From Treponema sp. (lineage in GTDB: Bacteria; Spirochaetota; Spirochaetia; Treponematales; Treponemataceae), in NCBI GenBank assembly GCA_017484285.1, contig JAFUTH010000015.1, positions 1 through 64,000 of the forward strand: 64,000 nt of DNA. The letters run 5' to 3'. The notes below the pieces were generated by a model that did not search any database, was not told the DNA's origin, and saw nothing but the letters and a program-made list of their open reading frames with translations. Of the stretch, positions 43,369 to 52,900 are shown in pieces. Each line of letters starts with the position of its first letter. The first letter of the stretch is position 1. A program made the position numbers and the translations under genes.

Positions 43369-44544
43369 TTACTTCACCGCTTTCGCGATAATTCCTCCGC
43401 CGATAATCACATTCTCTCGGTAGAACACCGCGCTCTGACCGGGCGCGACTGCCCGCTGAGGCTCGGCGAATGTGACAAGCCACGGTTGCCCTTTGTACGA
43501 AAATGTATCATCTTCGCCTGGAGCATAGCGGCTCACTGTGGCTTTTACGGGGCGGCTTGCAAGGCGGATTTTTACCTCGCACTCAAAATTCTCCGGCGGC
43601 TCAACATCGGCTGGCCACACGAAATCGTCTGCGATGAGTGCGCTTGAATTCAAGGCTTCGGCGGGCGCGAGCACGACCACATTGTTCTTCGCGTCGATTG
43701 CCTGCACATAGACCGGGTAGCTTGCCGCCACCCCAAGCCCGCGCCGCTGACCGATTGTGTAATGCTCGATTCCCTTGTGGCGACCGAGAACATGGCCGTC
43801 AAGGTCGATGATGTCACCGGGAACGGCAGGCTTGTCTGCAAAGAGAATGTCAAAATACTCCTCGCCGATAAAATCCTGACTTTCCTCGCGGTTCGCCGCT
43901 TCAAGCCCCGCTTTTTTGGCAAGCTCAAAGACCTCAGCCTTTTTCATTGTGGCGAGCGGGAATCGCACCTTTTCAAGCACGCTGCTCGGGATTCGGTGGA
44001 TAAAATAAGTCTGGTCTTTCGTGACATCTGCCGCCGTCGAAATCATGCACGGCTTCTTGTCCGTTCCGAAAATTCCTTCCGTTGGGCGCACGATTTTCGC
44101 ATAATGCCCCGTGCAGAAATAGTCGTAGTCAATGTTGAGGTTTTGGATTCCGTCGAGCAACGCGCCGAATTTGATGTAGCGGTTACACTGTATGCAGGGG
44201 TTCGGCGTTCTGCCAGCGCGGTATTCCGCCTTAAAGTATTCGAGGACTTTTTCTTTGTAGGCTTCGGCAACTTCAATCACATGGTATTCGATTCCGTGCT
44301 CATCGCAAAATTTCTGACATTCTTCTATATTTTCTTCTTCGCCCGGCCCGTAGCACGCTTCTTTCATGGGCTTTGCGCTCTTTATTTCGGGCAAATGACC
44401 GTCCCAGAGCGACATCGTGACTCCGATAACGCGGCAGCCCTTCTCTTTGAGCATGAGGGCAGTCAAAGTCGAATCGACCCCGCCGCTCATCCCGACGACA
44501 ACCGTATCGCCCGCCTGTGGCATATCTAACACTTCATAATTCAT
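43369..44544 (-). CDS. mnmA: tRNA 2-thiouridylase MnmA family, atypical cysteine set
   Basis: 391 residues. SGGVDSTLTALMLKEKG is the PP-loop, followed by GVTMSLWDG, RTPNPCIQCNRYIKFG with the first catalytic Cys, TGHYAKI and DQTYFIHRIP. The second catalytic Cys of E. coli MnmA lies in SQGICFIGE; here the segment reads EESQDFIGEEYF with no Cys. Extra cysteines occur in ACYGPGEE, EECQKFCDEHG and PCIQC. It thiolates U34 of Lys, Glu and Gln tRNAs. The pattern suggests a variant, perhaps iron-sulphur-dependent. Start at 44544 has AGGTAG upstream. Confidence 0.9.
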   Translation of the reverse strand: MNYEVLDMPQAGDTVVVGMSGGVDSTLTALMLKEKGCRVIGVTMSLWDGHLPEIKSAKPMKEACYGPGEEENIEECQKFCDEHGIEYHVIEVAEAYKEKVLEYFKAEYRAGRTPNPCIQCNRYIKFGALLDGIQNLNIDYDYFCTGHYAKIVRPTEGIFGTDKKPCMISTAADVTKDQTYFIHRIPSSVLEKVRFPLATMKKAEVFELAKKAGLEAANREESQDFIGEEYFDILFADKPAVPGDIIDLDGHVLGRHKGIEHYTIGQRRGLGVAASYPVYVQAIDAKNNVVVLAPAEALNSSALIADDFVWPADVEPPENFECEVKIRLASRPVKATVSRYAPGEDDTFSYKGQPWLVTFAEPQRAVAPGQSAVFYRENVIIGGGIIAKAVK

Positions 44545-44552
44545 ATCTACCT

Positions 44553-44582
44553 ATTCTAACACAAGGTTGATTTTCTATTCAA
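44553..44582 (-). promoter_or_regulatory. mnmA promoter, start at or near ATG
   Basis: TTGAAT (44582-44577), 18-nt spacer, TAGAAT (44558-44553), 8 nt before the ATG at 44544. Confidence 0.6.
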
Positions 44583-44621
44583 CAGAGTCTGATTTTACTT
44601 TATTTCTTAAAAACAAAAAAC

Positions 44622-44650
44622 TTGACGGCGAAATATTCCGATGATAAGAT
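44622..44650 (+). promoter_or_regulatory. Promoter of the PP2C/STAS/HATPase operon
   Basis: TTGACG (44622-44627), 17-nt spacer, TAAGAT (44645-44650). A leader of about 55 nt follows, with GGGAG 4-5 nt before the ATG at 44712. Confidence 0.8.
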
Positions 44651-44711
44651 TAGTAATCTGCAAAAAATAGCAGATAATTTCAAAAAACATACCGTTTAGT
44701 AAGGGAGTCAA

Positions 44712-46370
44712 ATGTTCACGTCAGATGCGATTTCTTACGTTCCTTTGTTTTGTACGGCAGTTGTAGCAATTGTTCTCGGAGTGCTCATTACCGTTATCAA
44801 AATCAGGAGAACCGCAAAAGTCAGTTTCATTGCATATTTTGCACTTTTAGTCGTCATTTTTGCCTGTATTTATACCGCGCTCAATCCCGGAATGATGTTA
44901 TTTGCGTTGCTCATACTTCTTGCAGCCCTCTTACTCATTCCGTATTGTGTTATGCTCGCATTCGGAAAGCCTCAGCACATTGTCACCGAGGAAGAAGAAA
45001 AAGAAGAAGCCGAAGAAGCCACTGTTCCAGAGGTAATCGTCGAAGCCATTGAAGCAGAAAAAATCGATCTTGTCGAAAAAGGTCAGAATTTCGTCTCGCT
45101 CGCAGCAGAATCATTCACAAACAAAGACGGATTCCAGCAACTTCTCGATGAAATAAACAAAACCTGCATTGAAGTCACAAAAGCAAACGGCGGTGCTGTT
45201 CTTATGGTCGATGAATTCGAAGATTTGGTCACCGTCAAATCATTTAGCGGCGACTTCCCGCCGCCGTACAAACTTCCTGACGACCTTCCGCATAAGCCAC
45301 TCCGCGTTTCAACAAGTTTCAAATACGCACAGTTTCCACTCCGTGACAACATTTTCGGCGAAGTCGCCACCGCAGGAAAAGCAGAATTGCTTGCCGTCCC
45401 CACCATTGACGACCGCATTTTTGAAAATGGACCGGAAGACTTCTTAAAGCTCGGCAGTTTCATCTTCATTCCTATCAAATTGCACGGAAGCGATATCGTT
45501 GTCGGTCTCATCGCGCTCTCACGCAACCCGGGAACAGAGCCGTTCAACGAGGAAGAATTTGGCTGGGCTCAGACGCTTGCAGGATTCGCCGAGTCAGCGT
45601 TGCAGACAACGCTCCGCTTCAAACAATACAACGAAAAGCAAGAACTCACCAAAGAGGCTGGCATCGCTTCAAACATTCAACTGTCGCTTCTTCCCAAAAA
45701 ATTGCCGCCATTGGCTGGCTTGAATGTCGGCACATACACCGAGCACACATCGGGAGTTTGTAGCGACGCGTACGATGTCATTCCCGCGCGCGCAGACCGC
45801 ACTTCATTCGTTGTCATGGACGTCGCAGGAAAGGGCATGAACGCACTCCTCGTCATGACGATGATTCGCGCTATGTTCCGCCTCATCGTCAACACAACGC
45901 AGAGTGCTGGTACAATCCTCAGCTGGGCAAACCGCGGTATCTGTAGTGAAATGAACCTCGATCACTTCGCATCAGTGGCGCTCATCAACTACGACCCCAC
46001 AAAACGAAAGGTGCAGCTTGCAACAAGCGGAAGCGTTCCCGTTCTCAGATTCAACGCAGCAAAGAACGCAATCGAAAAGGTTTCAACTACCTGCGAACCG
46101 ATTGGCGTCGAAAAAACAACAACTTATAAAGATATTGAGTTTACAGCAAACCAAGGAGATATTATAATAAGTTATACTGATGGCTTGGTCGAAGCCTTGA
46201 ACACGCAAGGGCAGCAATATTCAATCGCGGCTCTCAGCGCTATCATCAAGGCAAATGCCAAATCATCTGGCAAAGATATTGCAAATCTTGTAAAAACAGA
46301 TATCAAGAAGTTCATTGGTACAGAGGCGCTGCACGATGACCAAACGCTTCTTATTCTTAAAATTCAGTAA
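44712..46370 (+). CDS. Membrane PP2C (SpoIIE/RsbU-type) phosphatase with GAF domain
   Basis: 552 residues. Three hydrophobic helices lie in the first 90 residues, then an acidic stretch (about 95-105), a GAF-like sensor (~125-300), a linker helix, and a PP2C domain from ~325. Metal-binding parts are CSDAYDVIPA, VVMDVAGKGMNALL, SYTDGLVEAL and DDQTLLIL. It should dephosphorylate the STAS protein coded 16 bp downstream, in a partner-switch circuit with the kinase-like third gene. The signal is sensed at or near the membrane. The downstream target (sigma factor or other) is not in this window. Confidence 0.88.
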   Translation: MFTSDAISYVPLFCTAVVAIVLGVLITVIKIRRTAKVSFIAYFALLVVIFACIYTALNPGMMLFALLILLAALLLIPYCVMLAFGKPQHIVTEEEEKEEAEEATVPEVIVEAIEAEKIDLVEKGQNFVSLAAESFTNKDGFQQLLDEINKTCIEVTKANGGAVLMVDEFEDLVTVKSFSGDFPPPYKLPDDLPHKPLRVSTSFKYAQFPLRDNIFGEVATAGKAELLAVPTIDDRIFENGPEDFLKLGSFIFIPIKLHGSDIVVGLIALSRNPGTEPFNEEEFGWAQTLAGFAESALQTTLRFKQYNEKQELTKEAGIASNIQLSLLPKKLPPLAGLNVGTYTEHTSGVCSDAYDVIPARADRTSFVVMDVAGKGMNALLVMTMIRAMFRLIVNTTQSAGTILSWANRGICSEMNLDHFASVALINYDPTKRKVQLATSGSVPVLRFNAAKNAIEKVSTTCEPIGVEKTTTYKDIEFTANQGDIIISYTDGLVEALNTQGQQYSIAALSAIIKANAKSSGKDIANLVKTDIKKFIGTEALHDDQTLLILKIQ

Positions 46371-46386
46371 CTAAAGGAGTTAATTT

Positions 46387-46725
46387 ATGGAACTGAAAAT
46401 TAGAAAAAATGGAGAAGTTTATATCATAGATGTAAACGGCGAAATGGATCTTTACAACTCCTATAAATTAAAGGAACTCGTCATGAAAATGCTTGAGAAG
46501 AATGTAAAGAGCTTCATCATCAACCTTGAGCAGGTCGACTACATCGACTCGTCTGGAATCGGTGCGCTCATCTACATCTGCTCTACCATCAAAAAGATGA
46601 ACCTCAAGCTCGCCATCTCAAACATTCATGGCTCTGTAAAGAAAGTTATCGAACTCACAAAACTCATGGGCTACTTCCCTATCGCAAACAGCGTTGAAGA
46701 AGCATTGCTCATGGTAAATGAATAA
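46387..46725 (+). CDS. STAS-domain anti-anti-sigma-like protein
   Basis: 112 residues, full STAS fold. VDYIDSSGIGALIYI carries the phosphorylatable serine (Ser55 or Ser56). Proteins such as SpoIIAA and RsbV bind the kinase/anti-sigma partner when dephosphorylated. GGAG precedes the ATG. It lies between the phosphatase and the HATPase gene, an order typical of partner-switch modules. Confidence 0.93.
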   Translation: MELKIRKNGEVYIIDVNGEMDLYNSYKLKELVMKMLEKNVKSFIINLEQVDYIDSSGIGALIYICSTIKKMNLKLAISNIHGSVKKVIELTKLMGYFPIANSVEEALLMVNE

Positions 46726-46742
46726 AAAAGGAGAGGACAGAA

Positions 46743-47291
46743 ATGGAACAGATTAAAGAACTTCGCTCAGACGATAACGATCCGTTGTTCGACACCACGA
46801 ACATGCTCTACAAGGAATTCCCGTCAGATTTCCGCCAGATTCGCTACTTCACACTTCTTATTGTTCAGTCAGCGCCGCTTGAAATCAAGGAAATCAACCT
46901 TCTTGAGCAGCAGATTTCAGAAGTCATCAAAAACGCCGTCAAACACGGCAACAACTGCGACATCAACAAAAAGGTCAAAGTGTGGTATTCATTCAGCCCG
47001 TCACACGCGCACATCATCGTGCAGGACGAGGGCGAGGGCTTTAAAGATTTGGAAAAATGGAACGAATTCAACCGCAAACGTTTGGAAGCGCTTCACAATT
47101 CAGACTTTGAGCAGCTTGCAAACTACGTCTCATTCCGCACAAAAAAGTCAGACGATCAGGACGGCGGTAACGCATTGTTCGCCGCTCTCGAATATTGGGA
47201 CGGCGGCTATGTCTACAACGGCAAGCGCAACGGCGTTGCAATGCTCAAGAAATTCCAGAAAAAGCACTTGGGCGTAGCAGTCGAGGATTAA
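46743..47291 (+). CDS. HATPase_c serine kinase/anti-sigma-like protein
   Basis: 182 residues. The N-box EVIKNAVKHGNN and the G1-like VQDEGEGF mark the GHKL ATPase fold of RsbW/SpoIIAB. The G2 region (GGNALFAALEYWDGGYVY) comes after an insertion of about 45 residues, longer than in RsbW. It likely phosphorylates the STAS protein and sequesters an unknown partner. A GGAG site lies before the ATG. The stop is followed at once by a CTCACAGAG repeat arm. Confidence 0.83.
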   Translation: MEQIKELRSDDNDPLFDTTNMLYKEFPSDFRQIRYFTLLIVQSAPLEIKEINLLEQQISEVIKNAVKHGNNCDINKKVKVWYSFSPSHAHIIVQDEGEGFKDLEKWNEFNRKRLEALHNSDFEQLANYVSFRTKKSDDQDGGNALFAALEYWDGGYVYNGKRNGVAMLKKFQKKHLGVAVED

Positions 47292-47296
47292 ATTTC

Positions 47297-47436
47297 TCAC
47301 AGAGTTTAAGAGAACACAGAGAGTTCTTCATAAAAGCAATAAAAACACCATAGTTCTGTTATTTAAAAAACAGAATTGTGGTGTTTTTTATTTCATATAC
47401 AAAATTTTCTCTGTGAACTCTGTGTTCTCTGTGAGG
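47297..47436. repeat. Facing CTCTGTG arms enclosing a terminator hairpin
   Basis: Left: CTCACAGAG (47296-47304) and CACAGAG (47315-47321). Right: CTCTGTGAA, CTCTGTGTT, CTCTGTGAGG at 9-bp period (47409-47436). An AAATTTCTCACAGAG edge at left mirrors CTCTGTGAGGAATTT at right. The element lies between convergent genes. Confidence 0.88.
47338..47388. terminator. Bidirectional intrinsic terminator
   Basis: Stem AAAACACCA (47341-47349) with TGGTGTTTT (47378-47386), continued by TTCTGT/ACAGAA, flanked by A-tract and T-tract. It can end transcripts from both the HATPase gene (plus) and the glycosyltransferase gene (minus). Confidence 0.88.
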
Positions 47437-47439
47437 AAT

Positions 47440-48552
47440 TTATTTTACAACGCTTTTCAGCACATCGAGCGTTTCTTGGGCAGTGGCTTCCCAGTTGAAT
47501 TTTTTTGCCCAGGCGCTCCCCTCTTTTATCATCTTTTTTCGAAGCGGCACATCGGTTGCGATTTTTTCGATAGCAGTGGCGATTTCTTCAAGATTTGAAC
47601 TGTCAAACAGAATCGCTTTTTCACCCGCGATTTCCTGCAACGCGCCCGCTTTTGCGCACGCGACGGGAATTCCTGTTGCCATTGCCTCCAAAATCGGAAG
47701 ACCGACGCCCTCAATCTCAGACGGGAACAAACAGCCCTCACTTCCAGCATAGAGCGCGGGGAAACTTTCGTGCGGAAAATAGCCCGTAATGAAAATATCC
47801 GAGGCAAACGGTGAATTGAGCGCGGCTTTTTTGACCGATTCGGCGCACTCGCCCTCGCTTCCGGCAAGCACCAGGCGGTGCGGCAAATTCGTCTTCTTTT
47901 TGAAAATCTCGAATGCTTTGATAAGCTCGACGTGGCGCTTTAATGGCGAGGACATTTTTGACGCGTACAAAAAATAGGGGCGGCGGATTGCGAACGGTTT
48001 AATCATCTCGCTCTCTGCCGTAATCAACTCGCGCGGATAAAACACTGAGTGATTGATGCCGTTGTGCACGACCGTGATTTTTTCTTGGTTGATGCCAAGC
48101 CGTTTTAGGTCTTTTTTGACAAAATTGCTCGGCGCGATGATTTTATTGACTTTTTTGAGACTGTGCTTGATTCGCGCGCGCTCGGCGAGGGTCTTTGTTG
48201 CAAAAAGCTCGGAAACGATGTCATTCACGACGGCAACCGAGGGAGTCGAAAAATGGAGTGGCATCGCATACGAAGACGCAGGGAACAAGAGCGCGTCATA
48301 TTTTTGTTTTTTGGCGAACGAATTGCACAACAGCATGTGCCAGGCTTTTTCGGCACGCTCCGTGTCGGGAAGCAATACGCTCTCAAAACCGATGTTGCTG
48401 TCACGCCCGAACGTGTAGCGGTCGATTTCCGCGCCGAACAGTTCAAACTGCGTTTCTTCTGTGTTCTGAAAATGCTGGGAAAGAGAACTTAAATACGAGC
48501 CGATTCCAGAGCGACCGTGCTCACAGCCGAAAGTGTCAATGCCGATTTTCAT
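47440..48552 (-). CDS. Family 4 glycosyltransferase
   Basis: 370 residues, GT-B fold. SGIGSYLSSL in the N-terminal half, IAPSNFVKKDLKRLGI and ITVVHNGINHSVF in the middle, YFLYASKMSSPLKRHVELIKAF, and EGVGLPILEAMATGIPVACAKAGALQEIAGE with the E-x7-E motif near the C-terminus. It transfers a sugar from a nucleotide donor, probably to a lipid or surface glycan. Donor and acceptor are unknown. It stands alone between convergent and divergent neighbours, so it is likely monocistronic. Confidence 0.9.
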   Translation of the reverse strand: MKIGIDTFGCEHGRSGIGSYLSSLSQHFQNTEETQFELFGAEIDRYTFGRDSNIGFESVLLPDTERAEKAWHMLLCNSFAKKQKYDALLFPASSYAMPLHFSTPSVAVVNDIVSELFATKTLAERARIKHSLKKVNKIIAPSNFVKKDLKRLGINQEKITVVHNGINHSVFYPRELITAESEMIKPFAIRRPYFLYASKMSSPLKRHVELIKAFEIFKKKTNLPHRLVLAGSEGECAESVKKAALNSPFASDIFITGYFPHESFPALYAGSEGCLFPSEIEGVGLPILEAMATGIPVACAKAGALQEIAGEKAILFDSSNLEEIATAIEKIATDVPLRKKMIKEGSAWAKKFNWEATAQETLDVLKSVVK

Positions 48553-48569
48553 GTTTGCAACTCGCTTGT

Positions 48570-48602
48570 ATTATAGCAAAAAGGGCGCGTCTCTGCTATA
48601 CT
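48570..48602. promoter_or_regulatory. Divergent -10 elements between glycosyltransferase and DEAD-box genes
   Basis: Minus strand TATAAT (48575-48570), 17 nt before the ATG at 48552; plus strand TATACT (48597-48602), 6 nt before the ATG at 48609. TATAGC and GCTATA form facing copies 17 nt apart. No good -35 is seen for either, so an activator or extended -10 may be used. Confidence 0.5.
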
Positions 48603-48608
48603 AAGAGC

Positions 48609-49793
48609 ATGGACTTCACATCTCTCACAATCGAAGAAACATACACAAAAAAACTCGAAGCACATCAGATTACCGAGCCAACGGCGGTTCAGGCGCAGGC
48701 AATTCCCGAAATTTTAAAAGGCACGTCGCTTCTCTTTCAGAGCGAGACGGGAACAGGGAAAACGCTCGCCTATCTCCTTCCCCTGCTTCAAAATATCGAA
48801 AAACAGGAAAATCCAAAAAAAGAAGTGCGAATCGTTATCATTGCGCCCACGATTGAGCTTGCCTCACAGATTAAAACGCAGGTTCAGCTCGTCACTGAAA
48901 GCAAAACTGCCCTTCTCGTAGGCGGTGCGCCAATCAAGCGGCAGATTGAGCTTTTAAAAGAAAAGCCGCTCGTCGTGATTGGCGGTCCTGCCCGCCTTTT
49001 GGAACTCTTCCATCTCAAAAAACTCAAACTTGACGGAGCGCAGGCACTCGTTCTTGATGAAGTTGACCGCCTCACCGCAAAAGAAATGATTAGTGACACG
49101 GTTGAGCTTATCAAGGCGATGAAAAAAGACATTCAGCTTATCGCCGCGAGCGCAACGATTACAAAATCAACGCAGAAAATCTTACAGGACACGCGCATAA
49201 AGCAGAATGGCACGACCGAAAGCGACTTAAAAACGCTCTTTTTGCCGCCCGAAGATGTATTGCGAAAACGAATCACGCATTACGCGCTCTTTGCCGAAAC
49301 GCGTGACAAAATCGAAACCTTGCGGAAACTGATTGCCGCTGAAAATCCCGAAAAAGCACTCATCTTCACCTCAAAGCTCGACCAAGTGGCTAACATCACC
49401 GCAAAATTGAAGTACCACAATATTGAATGTTCCGCGCTTACCGCAAAAACCGAAAAAACAGAGCGCAAGGCAACGATTGACCGATTTCGAAGCGGAAAAA
49501 TCAAGATTCTTGTCACAAGCGATTTGGTCGCGCGGGGAATGGACATTCCGAACATTACGCATGTTATCCAAATGGACATGCCGGCAGACGACGACTTTTT
49601 CATTCACCGCGCAGGGCGAACAGCTCGCATGGGAAAAACGGGCGTGAACATCGTGATTGGAGATGCCTTTGAGATGCGAAAATACGCGGCAATCGAAAAG
49701 AAACTCAAAATAACCGTGTACCCGAGAATGTTGTACAAGGGAAAATTGGTCGATCCAAACGAAGTGATGGAAACAAGTTCCTCACAGAGCTAA
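48609..49793 (+). CDS. DEAD-box RNA helicase (DEVD variant)
   Basis: 394 residues. Q motif (HQITEPTAVQAQAIPEIL), Walker A SETGTGKTLAYLLP, DEVD in place of DEAD, SAT, LIFTSKLDQV, TSDLVARGMDIP and HRAGRTARMG are all in order. It unwinds short RNA duplexes, for example in ribosome assembly or mRNA decay. I chose the ATG at 48609 because it begins the Q motif region and follows a -10 box. The frame is open further upstream, antisense to the neighbour. The last codons (SSSQS, stop) are made by a CTCACAGAG repeat arm. Confidence 0.93.
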   Translation: MDFTSLTIEETYTKKLEAHQITEPTAVQAQAIPEILKGTSLLFQSETGTGKTLAYLLPLLQNIEKQENPKKEVRIVIIAPTIELASQIKTQVQLVTESKTALLVGGAPIKRQIELLKEKPLVVIGGPARLLELFHLKKLKLDGAQALVLDEVDRLTAKEMISDTVELIKAMKKDIQLIAASATITKSTQKILQDTRIKQNGTTESDLKTLFLPPEDVLRKRITHYALFAETRDKIETLRKLIAAENPEKALIFTSKLDQVANITAKLKYHNIECSALTAKTEKTERKATIDRFRSGKIKILVTSDLVARGMDIPNITHVIQMDMPADDDFFIHRAGRTARMGKTGVNIVIGDAFEMRKYAAIEKKLKITVYPRMLYKGKLVDPNEVMETSSSQS

Positions 49794-49842
49794 AGAGAAC
49801 ACAGAGGTTTTTCACTCTGTGAACTCCGTGCCCTCTGTGAGG
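49780..49842. repeat. Facing CTCTGTG repeat arms overlapping the DEAD-box stop codon
   Basis: Left arm: CCTCACAGAG (49780-49789) and CACAGAGG (49800-49807). Right arm: CTCTGTG, CTCCGTG, CTCTGTGAGG (49815-49842) at 9-bp period. The helicase stop codon TAA (49791-49793) lies between the left units. Confidence 0.88.
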
Positions 49843-49852
49843 GGCAAAATCA

Positions 49853-49882
49853 TTGAACTATAAGGCGATTTCGTGCTATACT
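49853..49882 (+). promoter_or_regulatory. smc promoter
   Basis: TTGAAC (49853-49858), 18-nt spacer, TATACT (49877-49882), then a 31-nt leader with GAGG before the GTG start at 49914. Confidence 0.65.
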
Positions 49883-49913
49883 GTTCAGAATTATTTCAAA
49901 ATGAGGTTTCCTT

Positions 49914-52900
49914 GTGTTTCTAAAAAGTCTGGATATTTTTGGATTTAAATCGTTTGCCGACAAAACCCATGTCGAATTCGCTGACGGCATTACCGCGCTC
50001 TTAGGGCCGAACGGCTGCGGAAAGAGCAATGTCGTCGATGCGGTAAAATGGGTCTTGGCTGAGAACAAGGCAAAAAATCTCCGCGCAGACACCATGGAAT
50101 CCGTCATTTTCAACGGAACGGAAACGCGCCCGCCCTTGAACATCGCCGAAGTCACGCTCACGCTCGCAAACGAAAACGGGCTTCTCAAATTCGATGATTC
50201 AGAAGTCGCTCCCTCGGAAGTCACGCTCAAACGCCGCCTCTACCGCTCGGGCGAAAACGAATATTACATCAACAACAAGCAGGTCGGGGCTACGGCAGTG
50301 CGCCGCCTTTTCATGGACACGGGCGTAGGAAAAGCCGCCTATTCCGTCATGGAACAGGGAAAAATCGACCAGATTCTTTCAAGCAAGCCCGAAGACCGCC
50401 GCTATCTCTTTGAGGAAGCCGCAGGAATTTCACGCAGCAAGGCAGAAGTCGCCGAGGCAGAGCGCGAATTGGAGCGCACACGGCAAAATCTCGCGCAAAT
50501 CGAAGTCGCGCTTGCCGAAAACAAACGAAGCTACGAAACGCTCAAAGTACAGAGCGAAAAAACAATCAAATACCGCGAGTTAAAAGAAGCGATTTTCAAC
50601 TTCGAGCTTGACATTCAGCTTTTGAAGCTAAAGGATTTTGTGCAGAATCAGGCACGGCAAACGCAGGCAAAAGAAGAAATCGCCGAAAAGCGAAACGCCG
50701 TCCAAGCCGAAATCGACGAGATTCTAAACACGCTCACCGAAAATAGCGACAAAATCAAGGAATTGCAGTCGAAGATGGGCGAATTGCAGATGGAGCTTGT
50801 CCGCATTCAGACCGAAAAAACGAACAAACTCGACCAGCAAAAGCTCTTGAACGAACAGGCGCGCACTATCCGCGAAAAAATCGGCACGCTCGAACTCAAA
50901 GCCCGCTCAATCCAAGAGCGAATCGACGATTTAAACGAAGAAATCGCCGACCAAGACAGCGATTTGCACGCAAAAACCAAGCAAATCGAAGATGTCAAGC
51001 AGAACATCGATTCATTCGTCAAAAACATCGAGAATTCGCAGAATCAAATCAACGAAAACGAACAGAAAGTGAGCGAAAGCGAGGAAGAAATCAAGCAGCT
51101 TCTCACTGAGCGCGAGCAATTCCAAAAAGAACTCGAAGCAATCACCGAGGACATTGTTACAGAACTCGATGCAAAACTCAAAGACTCGGGATTTTCAAGC
51201 GCGGCGAGCAAAAAGGCAAAGGAAGATTTGGACTCGCTCGTCGGAAAGCTCAAAGTCTTTGCGGAAGGTCGCCGAAACATTTTCAGCGATTTTGCTTCTC
51301 TGCAAGGGCACTCAAACGAAGAAAACGAGAATTTCGCAAAGGACGCAATCAAGGCTTTGGACGAAGTGGCTTCGCTCGTCTCTCAGATTGAAGGCGCGGT
51401 GCAAAATTACGCGCAGACAATGCCCGCGTTCATCGATGAATTCTTATCACCCGAAGGCATTATCACCAAAAAACGAAGCATCGACCAGCATATTCAGGAA
51501 AATGTGCAGAAGGTCGCCACAATCCGCGAGCGAATCGATGGCTTTAAGGCAGAAAACATCCTCTTAATCGGGAAAATCGGCGAATACAAAGACACGCTCT
51601 CTCAGCTCCGCGTTTCTGAGGCGCAAATGCAGCAGCAGATTTTCAACGCGAAGCAGACGGCGGACTTGCTCAAACGAAACCTCGTGGGCGAGCAGAACGC
51701 GCTCCGGCAGAACGAGCAGGATTTGTACCTCGAACAGAAAAACCAAGAGGACATGGACGAACGGCTCGGCGATATTGCTTCTGCCCTCTCAGAAATCGAA
51801 CGCCGTGGCTCTGAATGCGCCGAGACAATGGGAAACCTCGACGAAGAAATCAAGCGGTGCAACACGAGCGTGAGCGGCAAAAAGAACGCGCTTGACAAAA
51901 AACGCGAGGAACAGCAAAAATATCAGTCTCAATATGAAGATTTGACTTTAAAGCTCGTCACAAGCGAAAACGACATCCGCAACATCAAGCAGAACTTCAT
52001 CGAAACGCACTCGCGCGACCTTATGGAATTTGAGGAGCGCATGTATAAAATCAATACGCCGTCCGCCGTTCTGCGCGAAAAACTTTCTGATTCACGGAAG
52101 GCACTCGCCGATTTAGGCTCGGTCAACCTCATGGCTCCCGAAGAATTCGGCGAGCAAAAAGAACGCTACGAAAAATTGCAGGCGAGCTTCGACGACACGA
52201 ACAAATCGCTCGAAAATCTCTTGCGCGTTTCTGAGGAAATCAAGTCGAAATCAACCGAAATGTTCATTTCGACCTACAATAAAATCAAAAAGAATTTCCA
52301 CAACATGTTCCGCCGCTTGTTCAACGGCGGTCGCGGTGAATTGCGCCTGACTGACCCGCAGAATGTGCTTGCTTCGGGAATCGACATTTACGCAGAGCCG
52401 CCGGGAAAGAAATTGCAGAACATTGCGCTTCTCTCAGGTGGCGAGAAAACAATGACGGCGGTTGCCCTACTCTTTGCGACTTATCAGGTTCGCCCGTCGC
52501 CGTTCTGCTTGCTCGACGAGATTGACGCGGCCCTTGACGACAAAAATGTCACGAGCTTCGTTCACACGCTCCGTTCATTCGCAAAACTCTCGCAGTATAT
52601 CGTCATTACGCACAACAAAAAAACCGTTATGGGAGCGAGCACCATGCTCGGCGTGACCATGCAGGAATCGGGCGTGAGTAAAATCGTCGCAATCAGCCTC
52701 GACAAGTCAATCTCCACGGACGATTCTTTTGATGAGACCGAAGAATTCATCGAAGAAGAAGTGCCGCAAGAAGAAGGCGTTGTAGTTCCTCCGCGCCCCG
52801 AGCCACGAATCCACAACCCAGACGGCACAATCACCGACCCCGTGGTCGAAAAATACAACGAAGAGCAAAAAGAAGCCGCCAAACGCGCCCGCGAAGAAGC

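Noticed and set aside
38755-49842. Short repeats as a CRISPR array
   Set aside because: Units are 7-10 bp with 2-3 bp between them, have no 25-35 bp spacers, and no cas genes are present.
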